Source: Hyphococcus sp.
Lineage (GTDB): Bacteria > Pseudomonadota > Alphaproteobacteria > Caulobacterales > Parvularculaceae
Assembly: GCA_021776415.1 (NCBI GenBank)
Contig: JAJFFY010000044.1
Span: forward strand, 100,563-164,562
Length of the DNA stretch: 64,000 nucleotides
Direction: 5' to 3'
Shown piece after piece: positions 27,076 through 36,260 of the stretch (within the stretch, counting starts at the first letter, position 1; every line of letters starts with the position of its first letter). The notes beneath the pieces are model-generated. The model had not been told where the DNA came from. It saw only the letters and a list, made by a program, of their open reading frames with translations, and ran no database searches. A program made the translations under genes and the position numbers.

Positions 27076-28584
27076 ATGTCGACCGAAATCCGCGTCCCCG
27101 CATTGGGGGAATCTGTCACCGAAGCGACTATCGCCAAGTGGTTGAAACATGAAGGCGACGCCGTCGGCGTTGATGAGCCGCTGGTTGAGCTGGAAACCGA
27201 CAAGGTGTCGGTGGAAGTGCCGGCGCCGCATGCGGGCGTTCTTGCAAACATTGTGGTGCAGGAAGGCGACACGGTTGAGGTCAATGCGCTTCTCGGCGCC
27301 ATTGAAGAAGGCGGTGCGGCGGTGAAAGCAGAGGCGAGCCCCGCTACTGCGCCTGTAGCGACGAAGGCGGATGCGCCTGCGCCCGCCGCTGTATCAGCTG
27401 GCGGCGAGGAAATAGAAGTGCGTGTGCCGGCGTCCGGCGAATCGGTGACTGAGGCTGATATTGGTGCGTGGCTGAAAAAAGAAGGCGACGTCGTTGTCGC
27501 CGATGAGCCGATTGTTAGTCTTGAAACGGACAAAGCCGCGATGGATGTTCCGGCGCCAGTATCCGGCGTGCTGACTAAAATTGCCGTGCAAGAGGGCGAT
27601 ACGGTGGAAGTCGGCGCGCTCCTCGCGGTCATTCAGAAAGGTAGTGCGGCAAAAACCAACGGCGCCGCACCGGCAAAAACAACAAGCGCGCCGGTATCGG
27701 CGCCAGCTCCATCAACGAGCCAGGCAGCCGCGCTATCCCCGGCGCCGCGCCGTGTGGTCGCCGAGCGCGGGCTCGACCCCGCCGCGATAGCAGGCACAGG
27801 TAAGGACGGGCGTGTGACCAAGGGAGATGCGCTCACGGCCAAAGCAAAAACTCCCGCCGCGCCCAGCGCGCCGCGCGATCTTGGTTCGCGTGAGGAGCGG
27901 GTGAAAATGTCGCGCCTGCGCCAGACCATCGCAAGGCGTTTAAAAGAAGCGCAAGACACTACCGCGATGCTGACGACCTTCAACGATGTCGATATGAGCG
28001 CGGTAATTGAATTACGAAAACAGTACAAAGAGCTTTTCGAGAAAAAACACGGCATCAAGCTCGGCTTCATGTCACTCTTCGTAAAGGCCTGCGTTCATGC
28101 TCTGAAGGAAGTGCCGGACGTCAATGCAGAAATCGACGGAACCGACATCATCTATAAAAATCACTATGATATCGGCGTTGCCGTCGGCTCTGATCGCGGC
28201 CTTGTGGTACCGGTTGTTCGTGATGCGGATATGATGTCGCTGGCGGAGATTGAACTGGCGATTACCGATTTTGGCAGGCGCGCGCGCGCCGGTGATTTGA
28301 AACTGGAAGAAATGCAAGGCGGCACCTTCACAATTTCCAATGGCGGTATCTATGGCTCGCTCCTGTCAACGCCAATTTTGAACATGCCGCAATCGGGCAT
28401 TCTCGGCATGCACCGGATTGAGCAACGCCCTGTCGCGCGCGATGGCGAAGTTGTTGTTCGGCCGATGATGTATTTGGCAATGTCCTATGACCACCGTGTC
28501 GTCGACGGCAAAGGCGCGGTCACGTTTCTCGTGCGTGTCAAAGAAAACTTGGAAGACCCGCAACGTTTACTTCTCGACCTTTAA
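27076..28584 (+). CDS. sucB: dihydrolipoyllysine succinyltransferase (E2o) with two lipoyl domains
   Basis: The E2 core of the 2-oxoglutarate dehydrogenase complex, 502 residues. Domains in order are lipoyl 1 (residues 3-78, lipoyl Lys43 in [11 protein letters not shown]), an Ala/Pro linker, lipoyl 2 (residues 113-189, Lys153 in [11 protein letters not shown]), a second linker, an E1/E3-binding domain (about 218-255, [21 protein letters not shown]), and the catalytic domain with the active-site motif [13 protein letters not shown]. The E. coli-type SucB has one lipoyl domain and about 400 residues, so this protein carries an extra one. GGAG precedes the ATG at 27076; an ATG 12 bases upstream is also in frame. 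Confidence 0.95.
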   Translation: MSTEIRVPALGESVTEATIAKWLKHEGDAVGVDEPLVELETDKVSVEVPAPHAGVLANIVVQEGDTVEVNALLGAIEEGGAAVKAEASPATAPVATKADAPAPAAVSAGGEEIEVRVPASGESVTEADIGAWLKKEGDVVVADEPIVSLETDKAAMDVPAPVSGVLTKIAVQEGDTVEVGALLAVIQKGSAAKTNGAAPAKTTSAPVSAPAPSTSQAAALSPAPRRVVAERGLDPAAIAGTGKDGRVTKGDALTAKAKTPAAPSAPRDLGSREERVKMSRLRQTIARRLKEAQDTTAMLTTFNDVDMSAVIELRKQYKELFEKKHGIKLGFMSLFVKACVHALKEVPDVNAEIDGTDIIYKNHYDIGVAVGSDRGLVVPVVRDADMMSLAEIELAITDFGRRARAGDLKLEEMQGGTFTISNGGIYGSLLSTPILNMPQSGILGMHRIEQRPVARDGEVVVRPMMYLAMSYDHRVVDGKGAVTFLVRVKENLEDPQRLLLDL

Positions 28585-28596
28585 GGAATTTCTGAG

Positions 28597-30000
28597 ATGT
28601 CTGAACCCTATGACGTCGTCATCATCGGCGCCGGGCCCGGCGGTTACAACGCCGCGATCCGCGCCGGACAGTTAGGCCTTAAGGTCGCGATAATTGAAAA
28701 GCGCGACAGCAAAAAGCTCGGCGGGACCTGCCTGAATGTTGGTTGCATTCCGTCCAAGGCGCTGTTGCATGCTTCGGAGCTATATGAAGCGGCAGGTAAC
28801 AATTTCGAGGGTCTCGGCATTAAAATCAGCGGCCTCGCGCTCGATCTCGGTCAGCTGCTCAAACAAAAAGACGACGCCGTTGACGGGTTGACCAAGGGCG
28901 TTGCCTATCTGATGAAGAAAAATAAAGTCGAGACGTTTTTCGGCGCCGGAGAAATCATCGCACCGGGCAAAGTCCGGGTCAGCGGCGAGACGTCCGCAGA
29001 GCTCGACACAAAAAACATCATCATCGCTACCGGCTCGGAAGTGACGCCGCTGCCGGGCGTTGAAATCGATGAAAAGCAAATCATCTCTTCCACTGGCGCG
29101 TTGTCATTGCCTTCCGTCCCCAAACACCTTGTCGTTATTGGCGGCGGGGTTATCGGCCTTGAGCTTGGCTCGGTCTGGCGCCGGCTTGGCGCCGAAGTGA
29201 CGGTGGTTGAATATCTCGACCGGATCCTGCCGACCATGGACGGTGAGGTGTCGAAACAGTTTCAGCGGATTTTGAAAAAACAGGGCGTGAACTTTAAACT
29301 TTCGTCGAAAGTAACCGGCGCGGAAAAGCTAAAAACCAAGGTCAAACTCTCAGTTGAACCGGCAGCTGGGGGCGATGCTGAACAGATTGACGCTGATGTG
29401 GTGCTGGTTGCGATCGGTCGGCGGCCCTTTACCATAGGGTTGGGGCTTGAAAATATCGGCGTCAAACTGGACAAGCGCGGGGTTATCATCACCGATCATT
29501 TCCGCACTAATATTGACGGCGTCTGGGCGATCGGCGATACGATTGACGGGCCGATGCTGGCGCATAAGGCGGAAGATGATGGGGTTGCTTGCGTTGAGTT
29601 GATGGCCGGCAAGGCCGGGCACGTCAATTATGAGACCGTGCCGAGCGTCGTCTACACTTACCCGGAAATCGCCTCGGTTGGAAAAACCGAGGAGGAACTA
29701 AAGGCCGCGAGCATAAAGTATAAAGTCGGCAAGTTCCCCTTCGCCGCCAACAGTCGCGCGAAAACAAATCATGAGACGGACGGGTTTGTAAAAGTGCTGG
29801 CCGATGCCGCCAGCGACCGGGTTCTCGGCTGCCATATTATTGGCCGCGAAGCTGGCGAGTTAATCGCCGAAGCCGTCAGCGTGATGGAATTTGGCGGCGC
29901 GTCGGAAGACATCGCCCGCACCTGCCACGCGCACCCGACACGGTCCGAAGCGGTGCGCCAGGCGGCGATGGGCGTCGAAGGCTGGACCATGCAGGCGTAA
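28597..30000 (+). CDS. lpdA: dihydrolipoyl dehydrogenase (E3)
   Basis: The flavoprotein that reoxidises dihydrolipoamide in 2-oxoacid dehydrogenase complexes, 467 residues. It has the FAD loop VVIIGAGPGGYNAAIRAGQLG and the redox disulfide GGTCLNVGCIPSKALL. The NAD loop is VVIGGGVIGLELGSVWRRLG; then come GVWAIGDTIDGPMLAHKAEDDG and the C-terminal HAHPTRSEAV containing the catalytic His-Glu pair. It starts 12 bases after sucB and forms an operon with sucA-sucB. Confidence 0.98.
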   Translation: MSEPYDVVIIGAGPGGYNAAIRAGQLGLKVAIIEKRDSKKLGGTCLNVGCIPSKALLHASELYEAAGNNFEGLGIKISGLALDLGQLLKQKDDAVDGLTKGVAYLMKKNKVETFFGAGEIIAPGKVRVSGETSAELDTKNIIIATGSEVTPLPGVEIDEKQIISSTGALSLPSVPKHLVVIGGGVIGLELGSVWRRLGAEVTVVEYLDRILPTMDGEVSKQFQRILKKQGVNFKLSSKVTGAEKLKTKVKLSVEPAAGGDAEQIDADVVLVAIGRRPFTIGLGLENIGVKLDKRGVIITDHFRTNIDGVWAIGDTIDGPMLAHKAEDDGVACVELMAGKAGHVNYETVPSVVYTYPEIASVGKTEEELKAASIKYKVGKFPFAANSRAKTNHETDGFVKVLADAASDRVLGCHIIGREAGELIAEAVSVMEFGGASEDIARTCHAHPTRSEAVRQAAMGVEGWTMQA

Positions 30001-30005
30001 CGAAC

Positions 30006-30467
30006 ATGTCGGCGCCTCAACCAACCGTCCGCCCGATCGAAGCCGGCGATGTTGGCGTTCTTTATGAGATGATCTGCGCCCTCGGGGACAATCAAAATGA
30101 GCGCGAGTTTGTAACAACAACGCCTGCGTTGTTAGGCAAAACAGGTTTCGGCGCGCCTCCCATGTGGGCGGGCCTGATCGTTGAGACCGAAGGCAAGGCG
30201 GTTGGTTACGCAACCTATACAAACGATTTTCATATTTGGAGCGGCGCGGCGCGTATAACGATTGACGATATTTTTGTGTACGCTGAATATCGCAGCCTCG
30301 GCCTGGGTGAAAAATTGATGCGGCGCATTTTCGATGTGGCCGAGGAAAGCGGCGCATTCGTTAGTTGGACAGTGCAACCAGAAAACAAAAAAGCAATCGA
30401 ATTTTATAAACGCCTTGGCGCGAAATACCGGGTCACAGGCAAATGTGGTTGGCGGGCGATTGACTAA
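30006..30467 (+). CDS. GNAT family N-acetyltransferase
   Basis: A 153-residue acetyltransferase. It shows TVRPIEAGDVGVLYEMI at the N-terminus, then WAGLIVETEGKAVGYATYTND, and the acetyl-CoA-binding segment IDDIFVYAEYRSLGLGEKLMRRIFD (motif A with R-x-x-G-x-G/L). It ends with VQPENKKAIEFYKRLGAKY. It resembles diamine or amino-acid acetyltransferases, but the substrate is not readable. It starts five bases after lpdA and probably rides on the same transcript. Confidence 0.88.
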   Translation: MSAPQPTVRPIEAGDVGVLYEMICALGDNQNEREFVTTTPALLGKTGFGAPPMWAGLIVETEGKAVGYATYTNDFHIWSGAARITIDDIFVYAEYRSLGLGEKLMRRIFDVAEESGAFVSWTVQPENKKAIEFYKRLGAKYRVTGKCGWRAID

Positions 30468-30529
30468 GCAGAGGAAGAGAAAAGTGTCCGCGCCTTTGCA
30501 AGGAAGCCGGGCGCGACTATATTCCGGCA

Positions 30530-30799
30530 ATGGCCCTATCAATGCCTGATATTGTCGGATTTGTCGGCGTTGCGTTCATCGTTGGGACCTATTTTCTCTC
30601 CCAGATCGGGCGCATGGACGCCGCCCGCCCGCTCTACCCGGCGCTGAATGGCGTCGGCGCCTTGTTCATTCTGTATTCCCTGGTTTACAGTTTTAATGCG
30701 GCGTCTTTTATCGTTGAGCTATTCTGGCTTGTGATCAGCATCGTCGGATTGGTGAGAGCTTTCATGAAGAAAAGCGCCAACCAAAAATCTAAATTTTGA
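30530..30799 (+). CDS. small membrane protein (CBU_0592-like)
   Basis: An 89-residue protein with three hydrophobic segments: DIVGFVGVAFIVGTYFLSQ, LYPALNGVGALFILYSLVYSF and IVELFWLVISIVGLVRAFM, followed by a basic tail. The order D-x-x-G-x-x-G, then P-x-L-N-x-x-G-A, then E-x-x-W matches the small membrane-protein family named after Coxiella CBU_0592, whose function is unknown. A second in-frame ATG at 30542 is possible. It nearly abuts the next gene. Confidence 0.75.
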   Translation: MALSMPDIVGFVGVAFIVGTYFLSQIGRMDAARPLYPALNGVGALFILYSLVYSFNAASFIVELFWLVISIVGLVRAFMKKSANQKSKF

Positions 30800-30810
30800 G
30801 GGAGCAAGAA

Positions 30811-31314
30811 ATGCGCAGACAATTTTTGGAAACCGCGATGACTGTTATTGTCGCTGCAGCCGTTGTTATCGCCCCGGCTGCCGCGCAGCAGATGCGGCCC
30901 ATACTCACCGCCGCTTCCGCCAAGGCGATTGTTGCTGGATGCGAAGTGTTTGCTGAGGAAAACGACCTGAAGGTTAATGTCACGGTCCTCGATCAGGGGC
31001 GAAATCTACTGGCTTTTTTGCGTATGGATGGCGCGCCATTGGGTTCAATTGAAATCTCTCAATGGAAGGCAAACTCCACGGCGTCTTTCCCGCGCGCGAC
31101 CAAAGGCGCTGCAGAGCGTGCACGGGAGTTTCCGGCGTTAGCCGCCGCGCCGAACATCGCGATCTTTGAGGGCGGCGAAGCGATTTTCACTTCGCGCGGT
31201 GATCATCTCGGCGGGGTCGGGGTGTCCGGCGCTACGGGGGCAGAGGATGCCGCCTGCGCCCGCGCCGGGATTGCCAATGCCGGGCTAGCGCACAAACGCC
31301 CACAAGACGATTGA
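30811..31314 (+). CDS. exported haem-binding/GlcG-family protein
   Basis: A 167-residue protein. The signal peptide ends VVIAPAAAQQ, and the mature part is one GlcG/HbpS domain: LTAASAKAIVAGCEVFAEEN, VTVLDQGRNLLAFLRMDGAPLGSIEISQWKA, and the glycine-rich DHLGGVGVSGATGAEDAACARAG. HbpS from Streptomyces binds haem; other members are annotated for cobalamin or glycolate loci without proof. The ATG at 30811 follows GAGGGAG; an upstream TTG is in frame. Clustered with the small membrane protein gene. Confidence 0.85.
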   Translation: MRRQFLETAMTVIVAAAVVIAPAAAQQMRPILTAASAKAIVAGCEVFAEENDLKVNVTVLDQGRNLLAFLRMDGAPLGSIEISQWKANSTASFPRATKGAAERAREFPALAAAPNIAIFEGGEAIFTSRGDHLGGVGVSGATGAEDAACARAGIANAGLAHKRPQDD

Positions 31315-31356
31315 TCTCCCATAGCGGCGTCCTTCGCCGTTTCCTGCAGCACAATG

Positions 31357-33165
31357 TTACATGGAAAGCGCCGCGTTTTTGACGCGAATCATGATTTCGC
31401 GCATCGCTGGGTCGCGCGCCGACTCCATTAGGGCGTCGCACAGTGGTTTGGCGGCATGAAGCTCGACCATGATGCCTACAATCGCATTTGAATTGGTTAG
31501 TTTTGCAAACTCAATCGCGTGCGCTTCGCAACCGGCCCAAGCTTGTATCGAGTTGCCGCGCGCATCGAGGATGGCGTCCAGCATGCCGCCGAAAGCATGA
31601 AGGATCGCGCGCTGGTTGCTGCTCATCTCCGCGACATGTTCCACAGCGTCCACGACCGCAAAAAGAATGCTCAGTAACTGACTGGTTTCTCCGAGCAGGT
31701 CTTTGGCTGTGTCGGTAGCCATATCGTTGGCAAGATCTTGAAAATCGCCACCGCGAATTTCGCGCCACCGCTTTTGTTTTTCCTGTTCGCGCTGCTCGCG
31801 CTGCGCGCGTGTTGCAGCGCGGTTTTGGGCATCGGTCCAGTCTCGCTCAGCCTTGCGCAGATCGCCGAACAATTCGCGGATGGTTTTTTTATGTCCTTCA
31901 TAGCGCTCAGCGGCGCCTTCCGCGACTTTAACCCCCATTTCGTCGGTAAGTCCTTCAACGCCGGTCTCGCCCGTTACGATGTCATCGATAAAATCGTCCC
32001 AGCCTTCCATGTCGCGCTTGATGCGGTCGATTTCTTTGCGAATATCTTTGGCTTGGTTCTTCGCCTTATCCTTAGCCGCGCGGGTCTCATCGTCGCCGCC
32101 ACGCGTTCGCCCGCGGGTGCTGCGCTCAAACTCTTTTAATTGCGGTTCGAGATTATCGATTTCTTCTTCCGCCGCTTCGATGTGTCCCGCGCCGTCCTCA
32201 GCGGCAATTTCAAGCCGGTTCGCAAGGATTTCAAGCTTGTCACATTCGCGCAGCTCCTCTTCGAGCTGGGCGATGCGCTCAAGTCGTTCGGTTTGTTTTT
32301 GGCGGCATTTTTCGAGCGCCGCCAATGCTTTTTCGAGACGCCGTTCGGCAGGCTCTAATTTCGTATCGACAGATGGCAATCCGTGTACGGCCTGGTCAGC
32401 GTTGAAATAATCGTCACCGGTGATTGTCGCCGCCGCCTCGGCTTCCGCCAGCGCCTGTTGCGCGGCCGCCTGGTTTTGCAACGCCTGTTGCAGCGCGTTG
32501 CGCGCATTGCGCCCGGCGGCGCTTGAGTTCATCGCGCGGCGCAGTTGGTTGCTCGCTTCGGCGAGACGATTTGGCGTCCATACGCCCTCGTCGTCGCGCA
32601 TATAAACATCAATACCCGGCTCGACATTGATGGCGCGCCACCCCGGCTCTGCCGGTGGCTCTAAGGGAAACCATTCCGGAGCATTGTTCCAGTGGTTTTG
32701 CAAAACCCGTCTCAGATTATCGCGCGCGCCCGAGACCGCGTCATCAGCGCGGGCGGCGGCGGCCTGTGCGGCGCGCAGATTTGCCAGCGCTTGTTGATGG
32801 CACGCCCGCGCGGCGCGTGCGTCAGCATGCAGCGCATCGCGCCTTGCACGCTCGGCGCCAATGTCATCAATGATTTTTTCAAGATCTTGCCGCGCTTTCT
32901 CGACCGCGGCTTCCTGCTTTTTGCAGTCGCGTTTTTCGATGTCGCTGCGAAGCTTTTCCATTTCGTCGCGGAGGCGCTCGCAAGGGTCTTTGCGCGAGCC
33001 AAAAAAAGATCGGAGATCGACCCTGACGCCAATGTTGTCTGACCCGCCAGGCAGCGGTTGCGTTGATGGCGGAGGCGAAGATGAAGGTGGCGGGCTTCCG
33101 GTTTGGGCGACGGCGGGAACGAGCCCGGCGAGCAGCAAGCCTATAACGACACACGTCACACGCAT
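31357..33165 (-). CDS. secreted coiled-coil protein of unknown function
   Basis: A 602-residue protein with a clear signal peptide (MRVTCVVIGLLLAGLVPAVAQ), then a Pro/Ser-rich linker (residues 24-40). Long charged helices follow, with heptad-like patterning from about 60 to 150, 215 to 265 and 285 to 455. A non-helical piece near 160-200 contains WFPLEPPAEPGW. The C-terminal 130 residues are a less charged helical domain (LLGETSQLLSILFAVVDAVEHVAEM onward). Several Cys are spread along the chain. GGGAGG precedes the ATG at 33165; the frame is open 20 codons further up. No family recognised. Divergent from the POT transporter gene, with no operon partner. Confidence 0.8.
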   Translation of the reverse strand: MRVTCVVIGLLLAGLVPAVAQTGSPPPSSSPPPSTQPLPGGSDNIGVRVDLRSFFGSRKDPCERLRDEMEKLRSDIEKRDCKKQEAAVEKARQDLEKIIDDIGAERARRDALHADARAARACHQQALANLRAAQAAAARADDAVSGARDNLRRVLQNHWNNAPEWFPLEPPAEPGWRAINVEPGIDVYMRDDEGVWTPNRLAEASNQLRRAMNSSAAGRNARNALQQALQNQAAAQQALAEAEAAATITGDDYFNADQAVHGLPSVDTKLEPAERRLEKALAALEKCRQKQTERLERIAQLEEELRECDKLEILANRLEIAAEDGAGHIEAAEEEIDNLEPQLKEFERSTRGRTRGGDDETRAAKDKAKNQAKDIRKEIDRIKRDMEGWDDFIDDIVTGETGVEGLTDEMGVKVAEGAAERYEGHKKTIRELFGDLRKAERDWTDAQNRAATRAQREQREQEKQKRWREIRGGDFQDLANDMATDTAKDLLGETSQLLSILFAVVDAVEHVAEMSSNQRAILHAFGGMLDAILDARGNSIQAWAGCEAHAIEFAKLTNSNAIVGIMVELHAAKPLCDALMESARDPAMREIMIRVKNAALSM

Positions 33166-33444
33166 GGCGGCCTCCCGAGTGTCCTCCCAGATCCGAATTC
33201 TGGTCGGCGGCCAGCCTATGCGCATGTCTGGAGCTGTGCAACAAGCCGGCTTTGCCGCATTTTCGCCGCAAGAATCGATTTGTTTAGACCGCTAAAGAGC
33301 CGTTGAATCGGTTGCGCGCGTCTAAAGGCTGGATTTTCCTGCAAATTTCAGCCTAGAGTGCGCGCCAATTCGTGTCCGGGAGGGGTGCGAGCTAAAGATA
33401 TAGCGGCGGAAGCCTTATCGGGCGTCCGCACAAAGGGAGTTCTT

Positions 33445-35277
33445 ATGAGCGAAGCAACTGCAACGCCCACGTCCATTCCGGCTGACGAAAAAACCATTTT
33501 CGGCCATCCGCGCGGGCTTTACATTCTGTTTTTCACCGAGATGTGGGAGCGCTTTTCCTATTATGGAATGCGCGGTCTGTTGATCCTTTATCTGACCCAG
33601 CACTTCCTATTTTCCGATGAGCGCTCGGCAGTGATGTACGGCGCGTACACGGCGCTGGTCTATGTCATGACGATTATAGGCGGCTCGCTTGCAGACAAGT
33701 ATCTAGGCCAGCGAAAGGCGGTGGCCTATGGCGCCATCTTGCTGGTGATGGGTCACGGCTTGATGGCGTTTGAAGGCGGCGGTTCAAAAGAATTGCTGAC
33801 TTATCAGGGCCAAGATTATCAAATAACACTTGATGGTCGCGGTGGTGATGCGCCGCAGGTTCTGGTCTCCGATACTGGACGCTCGTTGATTAGCTTTAAT
33901 GAAGGTGCGACAGAAATGATTATTGCCGACCCCGCTGTGGTTGGGTTGCCGGCAACGATTGCAACGGACGCCTATACGACGCGGGTTGAGCAAGAAGCGC
34001 TATTCGTCAACACCCTCTATTTGGCGCTTGCGCTGATTATCGCCGGCGTTGGTTTTCTGAAAGCGAATATCTCCACTATCGTGGGCGCGCTTTACGGGCT
34101 CGGCGATACAAGGCGCGATTCCGGTTTCACGATTTTCTATATGGGGATCAATCTTGGCTCGTTAATCTCATCTCTAACGGTCGGGATCATTGGCATTAAA
34201 TACGGTTGGAACTGGGGCTTTGGACTGGCCGGCGTTGGCATGCTTGCCGGCTTGTTGACCTTCCTAGTTTTCCAACCCTGGCTTGAAGGCCGCGCCGATC
34301 CGCCGAGCATGGAAAAACTGAAAGAAAAAGTCCTAGGCCCGATCAATGTCGAGTGGGCGTGTTACCTCACGGGCGTTGGCATCATTATCTTTGCGATGCT
34401 GACGGTAATGAACTCGCATCTGATCCCCGAATGGTTCGTCGGCATGGTCGGCATCTTCATCTTTCTGTTTCTCGTTGGTTACGCAATTACCAAACTGGCT
34501 GGTGAAGAACGAGACCGGATGTTGGCGGCGATATATTTTATCCTCGCACAAATCCCATTTTGGGCGTTGTTCGAACAGGCGGGCTCGTCGCTGACTTTGT
34601 TTACGGCGAGGCTTGTTGATCGAACCATGTTTGGCGTCTCAGTGCCGACCCCGGTTTTTCAGTTTCTAAACGCCGGGTTTATCGTCATGTTCGCGCCGAT
34701 CTTTGCGTGGATGTGGATCGCTATGGCGAAAAACAAGATTGAGCCATCTGCGCCGGTAAAATTTGCATTCGGCGTTTTCCTCGCCGGGCTTGGCTTCTTG
34801 TCGCTGGTTGGCGGCATTGCCGCTTCCGGTACAGGTCTTATAGCGGTTTACTTCATCTTCCTGATCTACTGGATCCACACTATGGGCGAGTTGATGTTGT
34901 CACCGGTCGGCCTATCGCAGGTGACGAAGCTCGCTCCGGCGCGCGCAGTCGGCATGAGTATGGGCGCGTGGTTTTTATATTCTGGCCTGTCGAATTACCT
35001 CGCTGGCGTCATCGCCCGCGGGACCGGCGCTGAGACCATCGGCGGTCAGCTCACGGACGTTGTGGCGGCGAAAGCAACATATGTGACCGTTTACACCAAT
35101 GTCGGCTATGTCGCGATGGCGATTGGCGTAGTGATGTTGCTGGTCTCGCCGATCATCAAAAAGCTAATGCATCTTGATACGATGAAGGGCGATCCGGCGC
35201 ATGCTTTGGCTGGTGAAGCTCAGCTTGGGCAACCGGGCGCTGGCGGTATACACCCACCGCAAAAGGCCGGCGCGTAA
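33445..35277 (+). CDS. POT/PTR2-family peptide transporter with a soluble insertion
   Basis: A proton-coupled di/tripeptide importer of the inner membrane, 610 residues. The POT signature is FFTEMWERFSYYGMRGLL near residue 30 (ExxERFxYY), followed by FLKANISTIVGALYG and a late helix with HTMGELMLSPVGLS. Between the third and fourth helices, residues about 110-185 form a hydrophilic beta-rich insertion (YQGQDYQITLDG...), so the protein is about 100 residues longer than a standard bacterial POT. AAGGGAG lies before the ATG at 33445; the frame is open further up. A strong terminator follows. Confidence 0.95.
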   Translation: MSEATATPTSIPADEKTIFGHPRGLYILFFTEMWERFSYYGMRGLLILYLTQHFLFSDERSAVMYGAYTALVYVMTIIGGSLADKYLGQRKAVAYGAILLVMGHGLMAFEGGGSKELLTYQGQDYQITLDGRGGDAPQVLVSDTGRSLISFNEGATEMIIADPAVVGLPATIATDAYTTRVEQEALFVNTLYLALALIIAGVGFLKANISTIVGALYGLGDTRRDSGFTIFYMGINLGSLISSLTVGIIGIKYGWNWGFGLAGVGMLAGLLTFLVFQPWLEGRADPPSMEKLKEKVLGPINVEWACYLTGVGIIIFAMLTVMNSHLIPEWFVGMVGIFIFLFLVGYAITKLAGEERDRMLAAIYFILAQIPFWALFEQAGSSLTLFTARLVDRTMFGVSVPTPVFQFLNAGFIVMFAPIFAWMWIAMAKNKIEPSAPVKFAFGVFLAGLGFLSLVGGIAASGTGLIAVYFIFLIYWIHTMGELMLSPVGLSQVTKLAPARAVGMSMGAWFLYSGLSNYLAGVIARGTGAETIGGQLTDVVAAKATYVTVYTNVGYVAMAIGVVMLLVSPIIKKLMHLDTMKGDPAHALAGEAQLGQPGAGGIHPPQKAGA

Positions 35278-35301
35278 AGCGTCAAAAACACGATCTGGCG
35301 G

Positions 35302-35332
35302 CGCCCGGCGGTTCATCCGCCGGGCGTTTTTT
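35302..35332 (+). terminator. intrinsic terminator after the peptide transporter gene
   Basis: A perfect 10-bp GC-rich stem (CGCCCGGCGG / CCGCCGGGCG) with loop TTCAT, directly followed by six T residues. It lies 25 bases after the POT stop and 45 bases before the adenosyltransferase start. Confidence 0.92.
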
Positions 35333-35376
35333 GTTGTATAGTGGCATTGTCGAAAAACAGCTGAAGGCGGAGATCT

Positions 35377-35958
35377 ATGCCAAACCGTTTGACGAAGATT
35401 GTGACCCGCGGCGGCGACAAGGGCCAGACCTCGCTTGGGGATGGAGCCCGCCTCGCCAAAGACCATCCGCGCATCGCGCTGCTGGGTGATGTCGACGAAC
35501 TCAATAGCTGGCTTGGCGTAGCGCTCGCTCATTTGTCCGGTGGCGCGGTCACAAAAACCCTGATTGGGGTCCAGCACGATCTGTTCGATCTTGGCGGCGC
35601 GCTCTCGTTCCCTGGCGCGCCATTATTATCGGCGGCGCATGTGAAGCGCATTGATGACGCTTCCGCCGTTCTCAATGAAGATCTGCCGCCGCTCAAAGAG
35701 TTCATTTTACCAGGCGGCGCACCAGTTTTGGCCTGGCTGCATGTGGCGCGGACGGTCTGTCGCCGCACCGAGCGGACCCTAGCGGGGCAGCTGCGCGACC
35801 TGCCAGAGGGAGAGCAGGCGCTCAGATATCTCAACCGCCTGTCGGACTATCTGTTCATAGCTGCACGATTTGAGGCCAAACGCCTTGGGGTGGCGGAAAC
35901 AATGTGGACCAAGCAGCACAGCATTTCGGGCGCCGGGGCGCCGAGCGAGGAAAAATAA
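35377..35958 (+). CDS. PduO-type cob(I)alamin adenosyltransferase
   Basis: Transfers the adenosyl group of ATP to cob(I)alamin to make coenzyme B12. The 193-residue protein has the N-terminal ATP-binding signature TRGGDKGQTSLGDGARLAKD, GDVDELNSWLGVAL, the basic motif ARTVCRRTERTL and the C-terminal LSDYLFIAARFEAKRLG. It has standard length for the PduO type. It lies between two strong terminators or gaps and is probably monocistronic. No B12 riboswitch was seen upstream. Confidence 0.94.
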   Translation: MPNRLTKIVTRGGDKGQTSLGDGARLAKDHPRIALLGDVDELNSWLGVALAHLSGGAVTKTLIGVQHDLFDLGGALSFPGAPLLSAAHVKRIDDASAVLNEDLPPLKEFILPGGAPVLAWLHVARTVCRRTERTLAGQLRDLPEGEQALRYLNRLSDYLFIAARFEAKRLGVAETMWTKQHSISGAGAPSEEK

Positions 35959-36260
35959 AGGACCCCGTAAGCACATTTGCGCCCTAAAACTGCCATTCTA
36001 CGCTCTCAAGATGCGTTAGGTTCGCAAGTGTTATCGAGAGTGGAGGGGGCAAAATGGCTGCATAATGGCAGATCTATCTGCAAACACGGCAGCAGCGATG
36101 CGATGTTGCAACATGGTTAATACGATATTATCATTTTCATGGAATTTCGGCTTTGTCGTCTGTATTCACGGGCGCAAACCCGATAGGACGTATTGAAGAA
36201 TTTGCATGGCCGGGCCGTGGCTTTGGTCGGCTAATGTTGGTCCACCTGAGGAGGGGAAAA
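35959..36260. other. intergenic region and ompA leader
   Basis: About 300 bases with no convincing gene; the ompA frame extends upstream to 36153, but that part does not look like a signal peptide. The middle (36110-36150) is AT-rich and likely holds the promoter. Just before the ATG there is a strong ribosome-binding site (GAGGAGGGG). Confidence 0.45.
36113..36120 (-). promoter_or_regulatory. CtrA-like half-site upstream of ompA
   Basis: TTAACCAT reads on the minus strand, matching the strong half of the CtrA motif of alphaproteobacteria. The second half (GCAA, seven bases on) matches TTAA only partly. It lies in the AT-rich part of the ompA upstream region. An 8-base match is weak evidence. 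Confidence 0.25.

Noticed and set aside
26550..27632. Minus-strand ORF of 360 residues across the sucA-sucB junction
   Set aside because: Its Ala/Ser/Thr-rich repeats mirror the two lipoyl domains on the other strand; both plus-strand genes are certain.
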